Origin: JBASEY01 sp049652745
Lineage (GTDB): Bacteria > CSSED10-310
Direction of reading: 5' to 3'
Assembly (NCBI GenBank): GCA_049652745.1
Contig: JBASEY010000027.1
Location: 1-64,000, forward strand
Length of the DNA: 64,000 bases
The notes below the pieces were generated by a model. That model did not search any database and was not told where the DNA came from. It saw only the letters and a list, made by a program, of their open reading frames with translations. The position numbers and the translations under genes were made by a program. Shown one piece after another: positions 43,816 to 53,042 of the stretch. Every line of letters starts with the position of its first letter. Position 1 is the stretch's first letter.

Positions 43816-44838
43816 ATGCCGAACAGCTCCTATAACAACCCTTTCGATCGTGAAGCATTATATTTTGAAAAGCGATCGGAAACGGTCTTACAATGTCGAC
43901 TATGTCCTCTTCAATGCCGATTGCGTCCTGGAGAAATCAGCACATGCCGCTCCAGAAAAAACCAGGATAATCGGATGGTTCTGACGACATACGGCAAAGT
44001 CAGCGCTATGCATATCGATCCTATGGAAAAGAAACCTCTTTACCATTTCCTGCCGGGCGCTTCAGTCCTTTCCTTGGGAAATAACGGATGCAATCTTAAA
44101 TGTGCGTTCTGCCAAAACTGGGAACTATCCCAAACGCCTCTTCGTTCTTATGACTTGCCGCCGGAGGATGTTGTCAAACAGGCTAAAACCTATGACACTC
44201 CCGCTGTCGCTTTCACCTATGCCGAACCCACAGTATGGTATGAATACATTCTTGACACCTCACGCTTACTGAAAGACGCGGGCATCAAGACAATTCTGGT
44301 TTCCAACGGTTTCATCAATGAAACGCCTTTCCGAGCTCTTTTACCGTCGATCGATGCAATTAACATCGATATAAAGTCAATGGATGATGGTTTTTACAGA
44401 CGATTATGCAAAGGATTTCTCGAACCGGTACTAAAAACCTGCGAGCTTGCAGCGAAATCATGTCATGTAGAAATCACTAATTTGATTATTCCAGATGAAA
44501 ACGATTCAGACGACAACATACACCAATTGAGTGTCTTTATCCGAGAAAACTTGGGGATCAATACTCCTCTCCATCTAAGTCGCTACCATCCGGCCTATCA
44601 GATGAAGAAGCCTGCAACACCTGAGAAAACATTGCATAACGCGTTTTCGACAGCAAAACAATATCTTAATTTTGTTTATCTGGGAAACTTGGCCGCGGAT
44701 GAGACGAATAAAACATACTGTCCAAAATGCCATCACTGCCTAATCGACCGATCTGGTTATATTCTCAAACAGATTTCTGTCAATGTAGACGGCTCTTGCC
44801 CTTCGTGTGGCTATCAGACCGAGATTATCGTGACATGA
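43816..44838 (+). CDS. amrS: AmmeMemoRadiSam-type radical SAM enzyme (AmrS-like)
   Basis: The 340 aa product has the radical SAM cysteines in NNGCNLKCAFCQNW (about 92-99) and an N-terminal Cys-rich part (VLQCRLCPLQCRLRPGE). The typical family stretches YHFLPGASVLSLG, YAEPTVWYEYI, INIDIKSMDDGFYR and HLSRYHPAYQM follow, then a C-terminal zinc-ribbon-like C-x2-C ... C-x2-C. The AmmeMemoRadiSam system normally includes MEMO and AMMECR1 partners; neither is in this window. ATG 43816 follows GAGGAG. The start of maf overlaps its stop (ATGA). Confidence 0.88.
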   Translation: MPNSSYNNPFDREALYFEKRSETVLQCRLCPLQCRLRPGEISTCRSRKNQDNRMVLTTYGKVSAMHIDPMEKKPLYHFLPGASVLSLGNNGCNLKCAFCQNWELSQTPLRSYDLPPEDVVKQAKTYDTPAVAFTYAEPTVWYEYILDTSRLLKDAGIKTILVSNGFINETPFRALLPSIDAINIDIKSMDDGFYRRLCKGFLEPVLKTCELAAKSCHVEITNLIIPDENDSDDNIHQLSVFIRENLGINTPLHLSRYHPAYQMKKPATPEKTLHNAFSTAKQYLNFVYLGNLAADETNKTYCPKCHHCLIDRSGYILKQISVNVDGSCPSCGYQTEIIVT

Positions 44839-45437
44839 AAACACTGATACTCGCCTCTAATTCACCTCGACGCAAATCACTATTCGATCAGCTCTCCATC
44901 CCTTTCAGAACTGAATCTCCCGGATGTATAGAACCGGATAGTTTTTACGGAGAAAAGCCGGAGGATTTCGCTTGTAGATGCGCTTTGATGAAAGCGAGTG
45001 AAGTTGCTTTGCGTTATCCGGAATCTATCGTTTTAGGGGCGGATACAATTGTTGTTCAAGATCAGACAATTTTGGGGAAACCGCATTCTGCGGCAGAAGC
45101 TGAAAATATGATTCGCTTTTTATCCGGCAAAGAACACTTCGTGATTACAGGCGTCGCATTTATCAGGCCTTCGTCGGAGGACATCGTCAGCTATTCGAAA
45201 ACCCGTGTGATTTTCAGAAATCTGTCTCCGGAAGAAATTATTTGGTATACTAAGACCCGCGATGGATTAGATAAAGCGGGAGCTTACGGTATTCAATCGC
45301 TTGGAGGGTTCCTGGTAAAAGAAATACACGGTGACTGGTTCAATGTCGTTGGGCTGCCGATTCCTTTGATATTGGATATGCTGAAACTTGTCGATATCTG
45401 GCCTCCCGGAAAACAAAACGGTTATACCGATGCCTGA
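44835..45437 (+). CDS. maf: Maf-like nucleoside triphosphate pyrophosphatase
   Basis: A house-cleaning enzyme that hydrolyses dTTP/UTP or modified nucleotides. The 200 aa product has LILASNSPRRKSLF (3-16), ADTIVVQDQTILGKP, the GKEHFVITGVAF segment and DKAGAYGIQSLGGFLVKEIHGDWFNVVGLP (in pieces). ATG 44835 overlaps amrS by 4 bp. Confidence 0.92.
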   Translation: MKTLILASNSPRRKSLFDQLSIPFRTESPGCIEPDSFYGEKPEDFACRCALMKASEVALRYPESIVLGADTIVVQDQTILGKPHSAAEAENMIRFLSGKEHFVITGVAFIRPSSEDIVSYSKTRVIFRNLSPEEIIWYTKTRDGLDKAGAYGIQSLGGFLVKEIHGDWFNVVGLPIPLILDMLKLVDIWPPGKQNGYTDA

Positions 45438-45470
45438 TAGTTCTATTTCAACAGACAAATGGAGGTTGTT

Positions 45471-47093
45471 ATGCGAGGTTTACTGATTGAAGAACGTGAA
45501 ATGGTTCTGGATCTCATTCGAACGTTAAAAAAACGTATGCTCACGCAGCAGAAAATTCTTGAACTGGATGAAACGGAAGCTTTTCCTGAAGATATTATCC
45601 GCGAACTCCTCGGCCCTGAAATTGGACTCCAACACGTCTTTATTCCGGAAGAATACGGTGGGATGGGCGGCGGCGCACGGGATATTGCCGCAGTTTCAGA
45701 AGAATTATCCAGGATCTGTCTGGGTGTCGCCACAGCTTTTCTGGCGATACATCTTGGCGCTGAGCCTATCATTTTAGGAGGCACAGAAGAGCAAAAGAAA
45801 AAATGGCTGGGTAAAATTGCGGATGAAGGCTGTTTAGTCGCTTTTGCCGTGACTGAGCCTGAGGCCGGTAGTAATCTCTCGAATCTCAAGACCCATGCTG
45901 TGCCTATTAAAAATGATTCAGGGGAAATAATGAGCTGGGAAATAACGGGAAACAAACAATTTATTTCCAATGGCGGCTATGCTGATTTTCTTACTGTTCT
46001 GGCCGAAACCTCAGACGGCCCCACGTTTTTTATTGTCGAAAAGAATACTCAGGGCTTCAAGCCCGGCAAACCGGAACATAAACACGGAATACGTTGCTCA
46101 AACACCAGCCCTCTTGTATTGGATCACATCAAGGTTCCGCCTGAAAATCTGGTCGGAGGTATTCCCGGCGAGGGGCTTAAACAATCAAATGCAGTATTCG
46201 GTTATACGCGCCTGATGGTTGCCGCTTTCGGTCTCGGCGCAGGCTTCGAAGCTCTTGAACGCGCTGTTTTGTATGCAAAAGAAAGAATTCAGTTTGGAAC
46301 ACCATTGATTGAAAAAAGCGGTTATACACATAAACTCCTGGTACCTGCGTGGGTCAAATTGGAAGCAGCCAGGGCTTATATCGAGCAGACTGCAGCAGCG
46401 ATTGACTCAGGCGAAAGCGACTGCGAAACCGAGGGAGCGATAGCAAAATATTTTGCCACAGAAGCCGGCAATCAAGCCGCCGAAATGGCTATCCAAGCTT
46501 TCGGTGGTTATGGTTATATGAAGGAATACGAAATAGAGAAAATAAAACGCGATGTTCGAATCACGACGATTTATGAAGGCACAAGTGAAATTCAGCAGAT
46601 GATTATCGGAACCTATCGATGGCGAACCACTATGCGAAAAAAAGGTGGTTTTTATGATGCCATTGCAAGAAAAATGGATGAAATTCATAATAAACAGTCG
46701 GACATCGGCGCTTCCAGTATTGCGCTGGCAACCCGATTGTTGAACAAACTGATTATGGAACTTCATAACGTCAAATTAACTCGACACCAGCATGTCATGT
46801 TTACGCTCTCCGATCTGATGACCTATGTTGAAGTCGCCGCAGCAATTGTGCAAAAAGCTCATTCTCATCCCAATAAAGGTAGTGTAAATTATAAACGCAC
46901 ATGTTTAAGTTCTCGAATTTTTGCTGCCCATGTGGCTGCACACGCCAGATCCACCGCCGAATACTTGATGTTGGGAACCGACCAGGTTCCAATGGAATCA
47001 GCGTTGGCATTTTTACAGGATTTCATCAATGACTTTGCAACGGTTTCAAGCAATGTAATTCAAGATATGGATGCCTTGGTACAGCTTCTTTAA
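45471..47093 (+). CDS. Acyl-CoA dehydrogenase
   Basis: This FAD enzyme oxidises acyl-CoA at alpha-beta carbons. The 540 aa product has FIPEEYGGMGG, CLVAFAVTEPEAGSNL (FAD/substrate), GNKQFISNGG, GTPLIEKSG, AFGGYGYMKEYEIEKIKRDVRI and the catalytic-glutamate motif YEGTSEIQ. A C-terminal extension of about 120 aa makes it longer than typical 380 aa enzymes, as in the VLCAD/AcdA-like group. ATG 45471 is preferred because GGAGG lies 5 nt upstream; ATG 45459 is less likely. Confidence 0.9.
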   Translation: MRGLLIEEREMVLDLIRTLKKRMLTQQKILELDETEAFPEDIIRELLGPEIGLQHVFIPEEYGGMGGGARDIAAVSEELSRICLGVATAFLAIHLGAEPIILGGTEEQKKKWLGKIADEGCLVAFAVTEPEAGSNLSNLKTHAVPIKNDSGEIMSWEITGNKQFISNGGYADFLTVLAETSDGPTFFIVEKNTQGFKPGKPEHKHGIRCSNTSPLVLDHIKVPPENLVGGIPGEGLKQSNAVFGYTRLMVAAFGLGAGFEALERAVLYAKERIQFGTPLIEKSGYTHKLLVPAWVKLEAARAYIEQTAAAIDSGESDCETEGAIAKYFATEAGNQAAEMAIQAFGGYGYMKEYEIEKIKRDVRITTIYEGTSEIQQMIIGTYRWRTTMRKKGGFYDAIARKMDEIHNKQSDIGASSIALATRLLNKLIMELHNVKLTRHQHVMFTLSDLMTYVEVAAAIVQKAHSHPNKGSVNYKRTCLSSRIFAAHVAAHARSTAEYLMLGTDQVPMESALAFLQDFINDFATVSSNVIQDMDALVQLL

Positions 47094-47111
47094 CTGAAGC
47101 AGGAGGCCCCT

Positions 47112-47984
47112 CTGATTAAAAAAAGCACTAGATTGTTTTATTGTATGATCATTCTGTCTGTCTGCCTGGCATGCAGCGGCTGTTCGATCCGGAGATTCGC
47201 CAATAATGCTCTGATTGATCTAACGCACGCTCTTTATCAACAACGTGATGTTGCTTTGGCCAAAGAAGCTTCGGCGCCTTTTCTTCTTTTAACTGACACC
47301 ATGATATTGCGTAATCCGGAGGACTCCACTTATCTTCTTGGCGGCGTTAAGGCCTATTATGCTTATGCTTCTGCTTTTCTAATCGGCACCGATCAAAAAC
47401 GTGCTTTCGTGTTGTTCGACAAGGCATTGAATTATGGATTTTCACTTTGGGAAACCAAGTTTGGATGGAAATCTGTTCGCATGTTGGCGATCGATGACTG
47501 GGATCGTGAACTGCAGCGCATTTCCCGTGATGATATCGCTTATCTTTTCTGGCCGGCCAATACATGGGCTTCATGGATCACCGTGCATCCTGATTCTATC
47601 TTGGCTATCTCTGATCTGTCATATGTCGTTGCGGCGATGAACCGAATACTCGAATTGGACGATACTTATCAAGACGGCGCTGTTCACCTGTTTTTCGGAA
47701 TGTATTATGCCGTCCAACCTGCCGGGCTTGGCCGAGACCTGGAAAAGTCTGATGTTCATTTTCAAAACGCCATCCGGCTGGCGGGACCGGAGGCGCTGCT
47801 CCCTAAAGTCCTGTATGCCCGTTACTATGCCAGAGCGAATTTTGATGAGGAACTTTTTATACAACTTCTCGAGGATGTTTTAAAAGCTCCTACCCAGTAT
47901 TCCGATCCCAATCTGAACCTGATGAATGCCATCGCTCGAGACCGTGCAACTGAATATCTCTCACAAATAGATGAGTTGTTTTAA
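47112..47984 (+). CDS. TRAP-associated TatT-family lipoprotein
   Basis: The 290 aa product matches the TatT component of TRAP-associated transport, a helical lipoprotein that trimerises with its DctP. Features: hydrophobic leader with Cys-containing lipobox (CLACSGC), repeated-helix architecture and the GGVKAYYAYASAFLIG motif. A CTG at 47112 lies 5 nt after a perfect AGGAGG and gives a KK-containing signal peptide, so it may be the true start; TTG 47133 is the nearest common alternative. It leads the TRAP operon. Confidence 0.75.
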   Translation: MIKKSTRLFYCMIILSVCLACSGCSIRRFANNALIDLTHALYQQRDVALAKEASAPFLLLTDTMILRNPEDSTYLLGGVKAYYAYASAFLIGTDQKRAFVLFDKALNYGFSLWETKFGWKSVRMLAIDDWDRELQRISRDDIAYLFWPANTWASWITVHPDSILAISDLSYVVAAMNRILELDDTYQDGAVHLFFGMYYAVQPAGLGRDLEKSDVHFQNAIRLAGPEALLPKVLYARYYARANFDEELFIQLLEDVLKAPTQYSDPNLNLMNAIARDRATEYLSQIDELF

Positions 47985-47998
47985 AGCGTGGAGGAAAC

Positions 47999-49024
47999 AT
48001 GAATCACTCTATTACTCGCAGTTTTGTTATAATCGCGATTCTGTCGATTGCTTGTACGTTACCCTTTCCTATCAAGAGCGAAACGTTGAAACTCGCTACC
48101 ATGGCTCCTGAAGGCAGTATCTGGATGCAACAGATCGATGCCTTGAATAAAGAACTGACAGAGATCAGCAAGGGGCAGATCACATTCAAAATCTATCCCG
48201 GCGGTATTATGGGAGACGATGATGTGGTTCTGCGAAAAATCCGCGTCGGCCAGTTGGATGGAGCTTTGTTTACCACCAATGCTCTTTCCAAATTAGACGA
48301 TGATATTTATTTACTCACGTATCCTGGAGTATTTTTAAATGATCTGGAAGTCGATCATTTCCTACAAACCCAATCTGAGTTTTTTGTGTCCAGGCTTCAG
48401 TCCAAAGGCTTTGAAGTTTTAGGTATTATGAGTTTAGGTTTCACTTATGCCTATTCAACATTTCCTATTCAGGATGTCAGTGATATGAAAAATGCCAAGG
48501 CCTGGTTATGGGATAACGATCAGGTAATGAATGCCATGTATTCCAAACTGGGAGTCGCACCTATAACGGTCAGTATCAGTGACGTAATGACAGCTTTGCA
48601 AACCGGGCTTTTAAATATGGTTTTCAACACGCCTGCAGGCATCGTGTCAATGCAATGGTTCACTCGAGTCAAATATATGCTGGATTTTCCACTGACTCAT
48701 TCATTCGGCGCTTTCATCGTTAAAACTCCGAGCTGGGAAAAAATACCTGATGATTTGAAACCTGTTATTAAAAACTTGGTTCAAAAATACACTGAAGGTA
48801 TTACATTAAAAAATAGAAACGAAGACGAGAAAGCTCGAACAATCCTTCAAAGCCGCGGTATCACTGTCCAGGCGCCGACACCGGAGTTTTCCGCTAACCT
48901 GCGGTCTCTGTTTACCGAAGTCAGAGCAGATTTATTACCGCCGAATAAAACGGACGCCTATCAAACAATTTACTCTGTTGTGGATAATTTTAGAACTAAT
49001 TCAAATCAGGCGATATCAGATTGA
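47999..49024 (+). CDS. dctP: TRAP transporter substrate-binding protein DctP-like
   Basis: The 341 aa product has a signal peptide cleaved near IKSET. A DctP domain follows: LKLATMAPEGSIWMQQIDALN, SLGFTYAYS and the Arg/Asn binding segments. It binds an organic acid or related ligand in the periplasm and delivers it to DctQM. The TatT neighbour suggests hydrophobic ligands or a multi-subunit binding assembly. GGAGG lies before the ATG. The dctQ start overlaps its stop. Confidence 0.9.
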   Translation: MNHSITRSFVIIAILSIACTLPFPIKSETLKLATMAPEGSIWMQQIDALNKELTEISKGQITFKIYPGGIMGDDDVVLRKIRVGQLDGALFTTNALSKLDDDIYLLTYPGVFLNDLEVDHFLQTQSEFFVSRLQSKGFEVLGIMSLGFTYAYSTFPIQDVSDMKNAKAWLWDNDQVMNAMYSKLGVAPITVSISDVMTALQTGLLNMVFNTPAGIVSMQWFTRVKYMLDFPLTHSFGAFIVKTPSWEKIPDDLKPVIKNLVQKYTEGITLKNRNEDEKARTILQSRGITVQAPTPEFSANLRSLFTEVRADLLPPNKTDAYQTIYSVVDNFRTNSNQAISD

Positions 49025-49515
49025 AAAATTTTTCCAAGTTTTATCATAATTTTGAAAACATTGTCATGGGGGTATTGCTTTTATGTTTAGTATTGCTGTC
49101 TTTTTACCAGGTTGGAGGGCGCCTTTTCTTCAATGCCGGTATCAAGGATGGGGATACCATCGTTTACCATCTGGTTTTATGGACAGGGCTATGGGGCGCC
49201 ATTCTGGCAACTCGTGACAAACAACATATCAACATCGATGTCATCAGCCGATTTGCTTCTGTACGTAATCGATTTCTTATTCAAAGCATCACCAATATTT
49301 TCTCTGCCATAATCTGCGGGATACTGCTCTGGGCTTCTATTTTATTCATACGCGACGAAATTCATTATACCCAGACAACGATCTTAAATATCCGGCTCTG
49401 GATTTATCAATTGATAATTCCCTATGCTTTTCTGATTACTTCTGTGCGCTTTTTTATCTACAGTGCAACAGATTTTCTCATATTCCTTTCATTCCCGAGA
49501 AAGGATCGATCATGA
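49021..49515 (+). CDS. dctQ: TRAP transporter small permease DctQ-like
   Basis: A 164 aa four-helix membrane protein with the usual WTGLWGAILATRDKQHINIDVI signature, which links the binding protein to the large permease. TTG start overlapping the dctP stop; the end overlaps dctM by 4 bp. Confidence 0.88.
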   Translation: MKNFSKFYHNFENIVMGVLLLCLVLLSFYQVGGRLFFNAGIKDGDTIVYHLVLWTGLWGAILATRDKQHINIDVISRFASVRNRFLIQSITNIFSAIICGILLWASILFIRDEIHYTQTTILNIRLWIYQLIIPYAFLITSVRFFIYSATDFLIFLSFPRKDRS

Positions 49516-50774
49516 TTCTTCTCAGCGGTTTAGTCACGCTCATCCTGGCGTTATTAGGCACCCCGCTTTTTGTCATTATTGCCGCCAATGCTCTCTTGCA
49601 GCTTCATGCAATGCAGTATGACACAACGCTTATGATTATCGAGTTCTATCGTTTGGCAAATATGCCGATGCTTCTACCTATTCCCCTGTTTACTTTTGCC
49701 GGATATATATTAGCGGAAAGCGGCGCACCACAAAGGCTGGTCAGGGTATCTCAAGCTCTCTTCGGGTGGATGCCCGGCGGTCTGGCAATTGTGTGTATCA
49801 TTGCTTGCGCGATTTTTACAGCTTTTACCGGCGCTTCCGGTGTTACCATCATCGCTTTGGGTGGTCTGATCTATCCGGCCCTGCTAAAAGAAAACTATCC
49901 GGAGCGCTTCTCTCTTGGCCTGATCACCTCGTCAGGAAGTCTAGGATTATTATTTGCACCCAGCCTTCCACTGATTTTATACGGGATAATAGCTCAAGTA
50001 TCCATCGACAATTTATTTAAAGCCGGTGTACTCCCTGGAATTTTGATTTTGGCTTTTATGAGTGTTTACAGCGGTATTAAAGCCAATGCGTTCAAAGTAC
50101 AACGTCCAGGTTTCAGTATGAAGGAGCTGGGAAAAGCACTTTGGGATGCCCGTTACGAAATTCCGTTGCCTATCATCATCTTATCCAGTATTTATTCAGG
50201 GATACTCGCTATTTCCGAAGCAGCCGTTTTCTCTGTTTTTCTTGTTCTTTTTGTCGAAGTCATACTTTATAGAGAAATCAATTTGACCCATCTTAGTGAT
50301 ATTGCCCGAAAAAGCACGATATTGGTCGGCGGGATTTTAATTATCATGGGATGTTCTTTAGCCTATACAAATTGCCTTTTGGATGCTGAAATACCCATGA
50401 AAATCCTGGCCGGGCTACAAAATTATATCAGTGGACGAGTTGCATTTCTGATCGCGTTGAATCTCTTTCTCCTGCTTGTGGGATGTATGCTGGATATCTT
50501 TTCTGCTCTCATTGTCGTCGTCCCGCTAATCCTGCCTATTTCGCGAGAATTTGGGATCGATCCTATTCATCTTGGAATAATTTTTCTCGCTAATTTAAAT
50601 ATCGGGTATATGACACCCCCGGTCGGCCTTAACCTTTTTATCGCGTCTTTACGTTTCAAGAAACCGGTCATAACGTTGTACCTTGCATGTATACCTTTTC
50701 TCGTTTTAATGCTGGCTGCACTTGTGTTGATAACCTATATCCCGGCTATCTCTCTGTGGTTGGTCGGCTTATGA
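49512..50774 (+). CDS. dctM: TRAP transporter large permease DctM-like
   Basis: A 420 aa membrane protein of 11-12 helices with IPLFTFAGYILAESGAPQRLV, FTGASGVTIIALGG, GLLFAPSLPLILYG and NIGYMTPPVGLNLF. It uses a Na+ or H+ gradient to import the ligand captured by DctP. Last gene of the operon. Confidence 0.92.
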   Translation: MILLSGLVTLILALLGTPLFVIIAANALLQLHAMQYDTTLMIIEFYRLANMPMLLPIPLFTFAGYILAESGAPQRLVRVSQALFGWMPGGLAIVCIIACAIFTAFTGASGVTIIALGGLIYPALLKENYPERFSLGLITSSGSLGLLFAPSLPLILYGIIAQVSIDNLFKAGVLPGILILAFMSVYSGIKANAFKVQRPGFSMKELGKALWDARYEIPLPIIILSSIYSGILAISEAAVFSVFLVLFVEVILYREINLTHLSDIARKSTILVGGILIIMGCSLAYTNCLLDAEIPMKILAGLQNYISGRVAFLIALNLFLLLVGCMLDIFSALIVVVPLILPISREFGIDPIHLGIIFLANLNIGYMTPPVGLNLFIASLRFKKPVITLYLACIPFLVLMLAALVLITYIPAISLWLVGL

Positions 50775-50904
50775 GCATCAGTTCGATGCTGGATTATACA
50801 GTCGTTTCATGAGTTATTATCTCATCGTCTTGATCCGAATGAATCATCTAGCCCATGATTCTTCTTCACTTTAAAGACAATTACAGATAAAATGCTTACC
50901 GGCC

Positions 50905-52284
50905 ATGAATACAAATCACGAATTTCATGTTTATTTTCCGCATATTGATCAGAATGAAGCATATCTTCGTTTACGCCAGGCATTGAACGCCATCGGAATT
51001 GAAGTGACTGAGAGGTTTGACTCAGTCGGGTCGCCTGATGCACTGCTCACCTGGTTTCATGGGCATGGTCGAGTGACAAGCCAGGTTTATTCCCAGTTAA
51101 GGCAATTTGATTGTCCTGTTATAGGGATTGAACAGCTCCAACCCGGTGACAAATCAGATCCTGTCGCGATATTTGATCTACAGTTGAATTTCAACACACC
51201 TCCCATGATTATCGCTCACGCTGTTTATTCTCAGATTCTATTACACCGTTCCAGAAAAGAATTAAACGATATAATCAGTCAATTGAATTTTCATCGAATG
51301 AAACTGGACGACGTCGTTACATTGGGAATGCAGCTCACCCAAATTCTCTCATACCGTGAACTGTTTCAACTGGTTGTCGATCATGCGAACTCATTGCTTC
51401 CAACACTTAGCCATGCCTTTTTCACTATTGATTCCAATACCGGGGACTGCCTTTTGAGCTCTTTTCAGCATAGATCGGATAACAAACAACCTCAAACACC
51501 ATCGGCATTCAAACTTGAAAAAAAGGCAATCCTCGAGTTGCAAACCTCACAAAAACCTTTAATAGTTCGATCACCTTGTCAGTCACCTCGATGGGTCCAT
51601 CGATTACTGGAGCTTTTTAATCGGCCACACACATTGGTAATTACACCTGTTGTATCCAAACATAACCTGCTGGGTCTTTTGGTGTCTTCTCATCTTTCCG
51701 AACGATATCAAGATTTGGATGTTGATATTGAACGATTGGAAGTATTGGCTGCATTTTCAGCCGTCAGTATTGGAAATGCCTTTGTGTATGAACAGACCGA
51801 AACCCTTTCTCGAATCGACGATTTGACGGGAGTATATAATTTCTTTTTTATTCAAACCCGTCTGGATCAACTGATAAAAGACCGATGTTCATTTGCATTG
51901 ATTTTTTTTGATTTGGATGGTTTTAAACTGATCAACCAACGTTTTGGCCATAAAACGGGAAACAGAGCATTACGCGAGACAGCGGATAAAATCACTGGAA
52001 TGATGGCATCTGACAGTATTTGTGGAAGATTTGGCGGTGATGAATTTGTGGTGATTATGCAGAATACGCCGGTAGAAAAAGCCAAAGTCTGGACAGAAAA
52101 GGTAATTCAATCTATAGAAAAAATCGTTATCGGCTCAACGATCCGCCTTTCCGCCAGCGCCGGTATTGCAGAATTTCCTGATGATGCAAATGATCTGAAC
52201 TCGATCATTCACGCCGCCGATACAGCTATGTATGCTGCGAAAGATCTGGGTCGAGGATACGTATTGTCTTTTAGAAACCTATAA
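50905..52284 (+). CDS. GAF-GGDEF diguanylate cyclase
   Basis: The 459 aa product has an unrecognised N-terminal domain (1-115), a coiled linker, a GAF domain (about 150-290) and a C-terminal GGDEF domain with intact GGDEF (about 378-382) and DLDGFKLINQRFGHKTGN. It should make cyclic-di-GMP under GAF control. The inhibitory RxxD five residues before GGDEF is missing, so product feedback is not expected. Start ATG 50905 lacks a clear ribosome-binding site. Confidence 0.88.
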   Translation: MNTNHEFHVYFPHIDQNEAYLRLRQALNAIGIEVTERFDSVGSPDALLTWFHGHGRVTSQVYSQLRQFDCPVIGIEQLQPGDKSDPVAIFDLQLNFNTPPMIIAHAVYSQILLHRSRKELNDIISQLNFHRMKLDDVVTLGMQLTQILSYRELFQLVVDHANSLLPTLSHAFFTIDSNTGDCLLSSFQHRSDNKQPQTPSAFKLEKKAILELQTSQKPLIVRSPCQSPRWVHRLLELFNRPHTLVITPVVSKHNLLGLLVSSHLSERYQDLDVDIERLEVLAAFSAVSIGNAFVYEQTETLSRIDDLTGVYNFFFIQTRLDQLIKDRCSFALIFFDLDGFKLINQRFGHKTGNRALRETADKITGMMASDSICGRFGGDEFVVIMQNTPVEKAKVWTEKVIQSIEKIVIGSTIRLSASAGIAEFPDDANDLNSIIHAADTAMYAAKDLGRGYVLSFRNL

Positions 52285-52295
52285 TGGAGGATACC

Positions 52296-53033
52296 ATGCG
52301 AACGAACAAAATGTTTTTTTTATGCTTTTTCATTTTGTTCATCACTGGTTGTTCCAGAACTTTGATTCTGTTATCGCCGGAAGATTTGTATTACATCGGT
52401 AATCATTACATGCAGCAAAAAAATTACCGATCAGCGGCTGACCAATTCGAACGTATAATTAAAGATTATCCAACCAGCGAATATGCTGCTGTAAGCCAAT
52501 TCAAGCTTGCCGAGTCCCTATACATGAGAAAAAGCTATTCGAAATCCGCTTTGGAATTTGAACTTTTTCTGGAGTTTAATCCGGGTCACAAACTCGCGCC
52601 GCAAGCCCAGTATTATCTGGCGATGAGCAAGTTCAACGAGATCATCAATCCGGAGCGTGACATTACGGTCGCCATCGAGTCAAAGAAAAACCTGGAACAA
52701 TTTTTATTGAAGTACAAAGACCATCCTGATTATGCGCAGGTGGAAGTTCATTTGGCCAAGGTCATCGATCATTTACAGATTCATGAAATAGAGGTGGCGA
52801 AATCCTATATTAGAATGCGTTATTACCAATCTGCCATCGATCGACTTAAGCCTGTTTTGGAGTCAAAAGCATCTGAAGGAGTTCGTCAACAGGCGTTATA
52901 CCAGTTGGGTCGAGCCAACCTTTATGCGAAGAATTCTGATGAAGCAAGAAAATACCTCAATCAAGCGGCTTCAAGCACCGCCGATGCGAAATATCAACAT
53001 CGAGCTCGGAAACTGCTTCGTCGCCTATCTTGA
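52296..53033 (+). CDS. BamD-like outer-membrane assembly lipoprotein
   Basis: A 245 aa lipoprotein with lipobox FITGC and TPR units (YYIGNHYMQQKNYRSAADQFERII..., AVSQFKLAESLYMRKSYSKSALEF...). The pattern matches BamD/ComL, which helps BAM insert beta-barrels such as the two outer-membrane proteins in this window. The C-terminal repeats extend beyond E. coli BamD, so a related TPR lipoprotein is possible. GGAGG precedes ATG 52296. Confidence 0.78.
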   Translation: MRTNKMFFLCFFILFITGCSRTLILLSPEDLYYIGNHYMQQKNYRSAADQFERIIKDYPTSEYAAVSQFKLAESLYMRKSYSKSALEFELFLEFNPGHKLAPQAQYYLAMSKFNEIINPERDITVAIESKKNLEQFLLKYKDHPDYAQVEVHLAKVIDHLQIHEIEVAKSYIRMRYYQSAIDRLKPVLESKASEGVRQQALYQLGRANLYAKNSDEARKYLNQAASSTADAKYQHRARKLLRRLS

Positions 53034-53042
53034 CCCTGAAGC

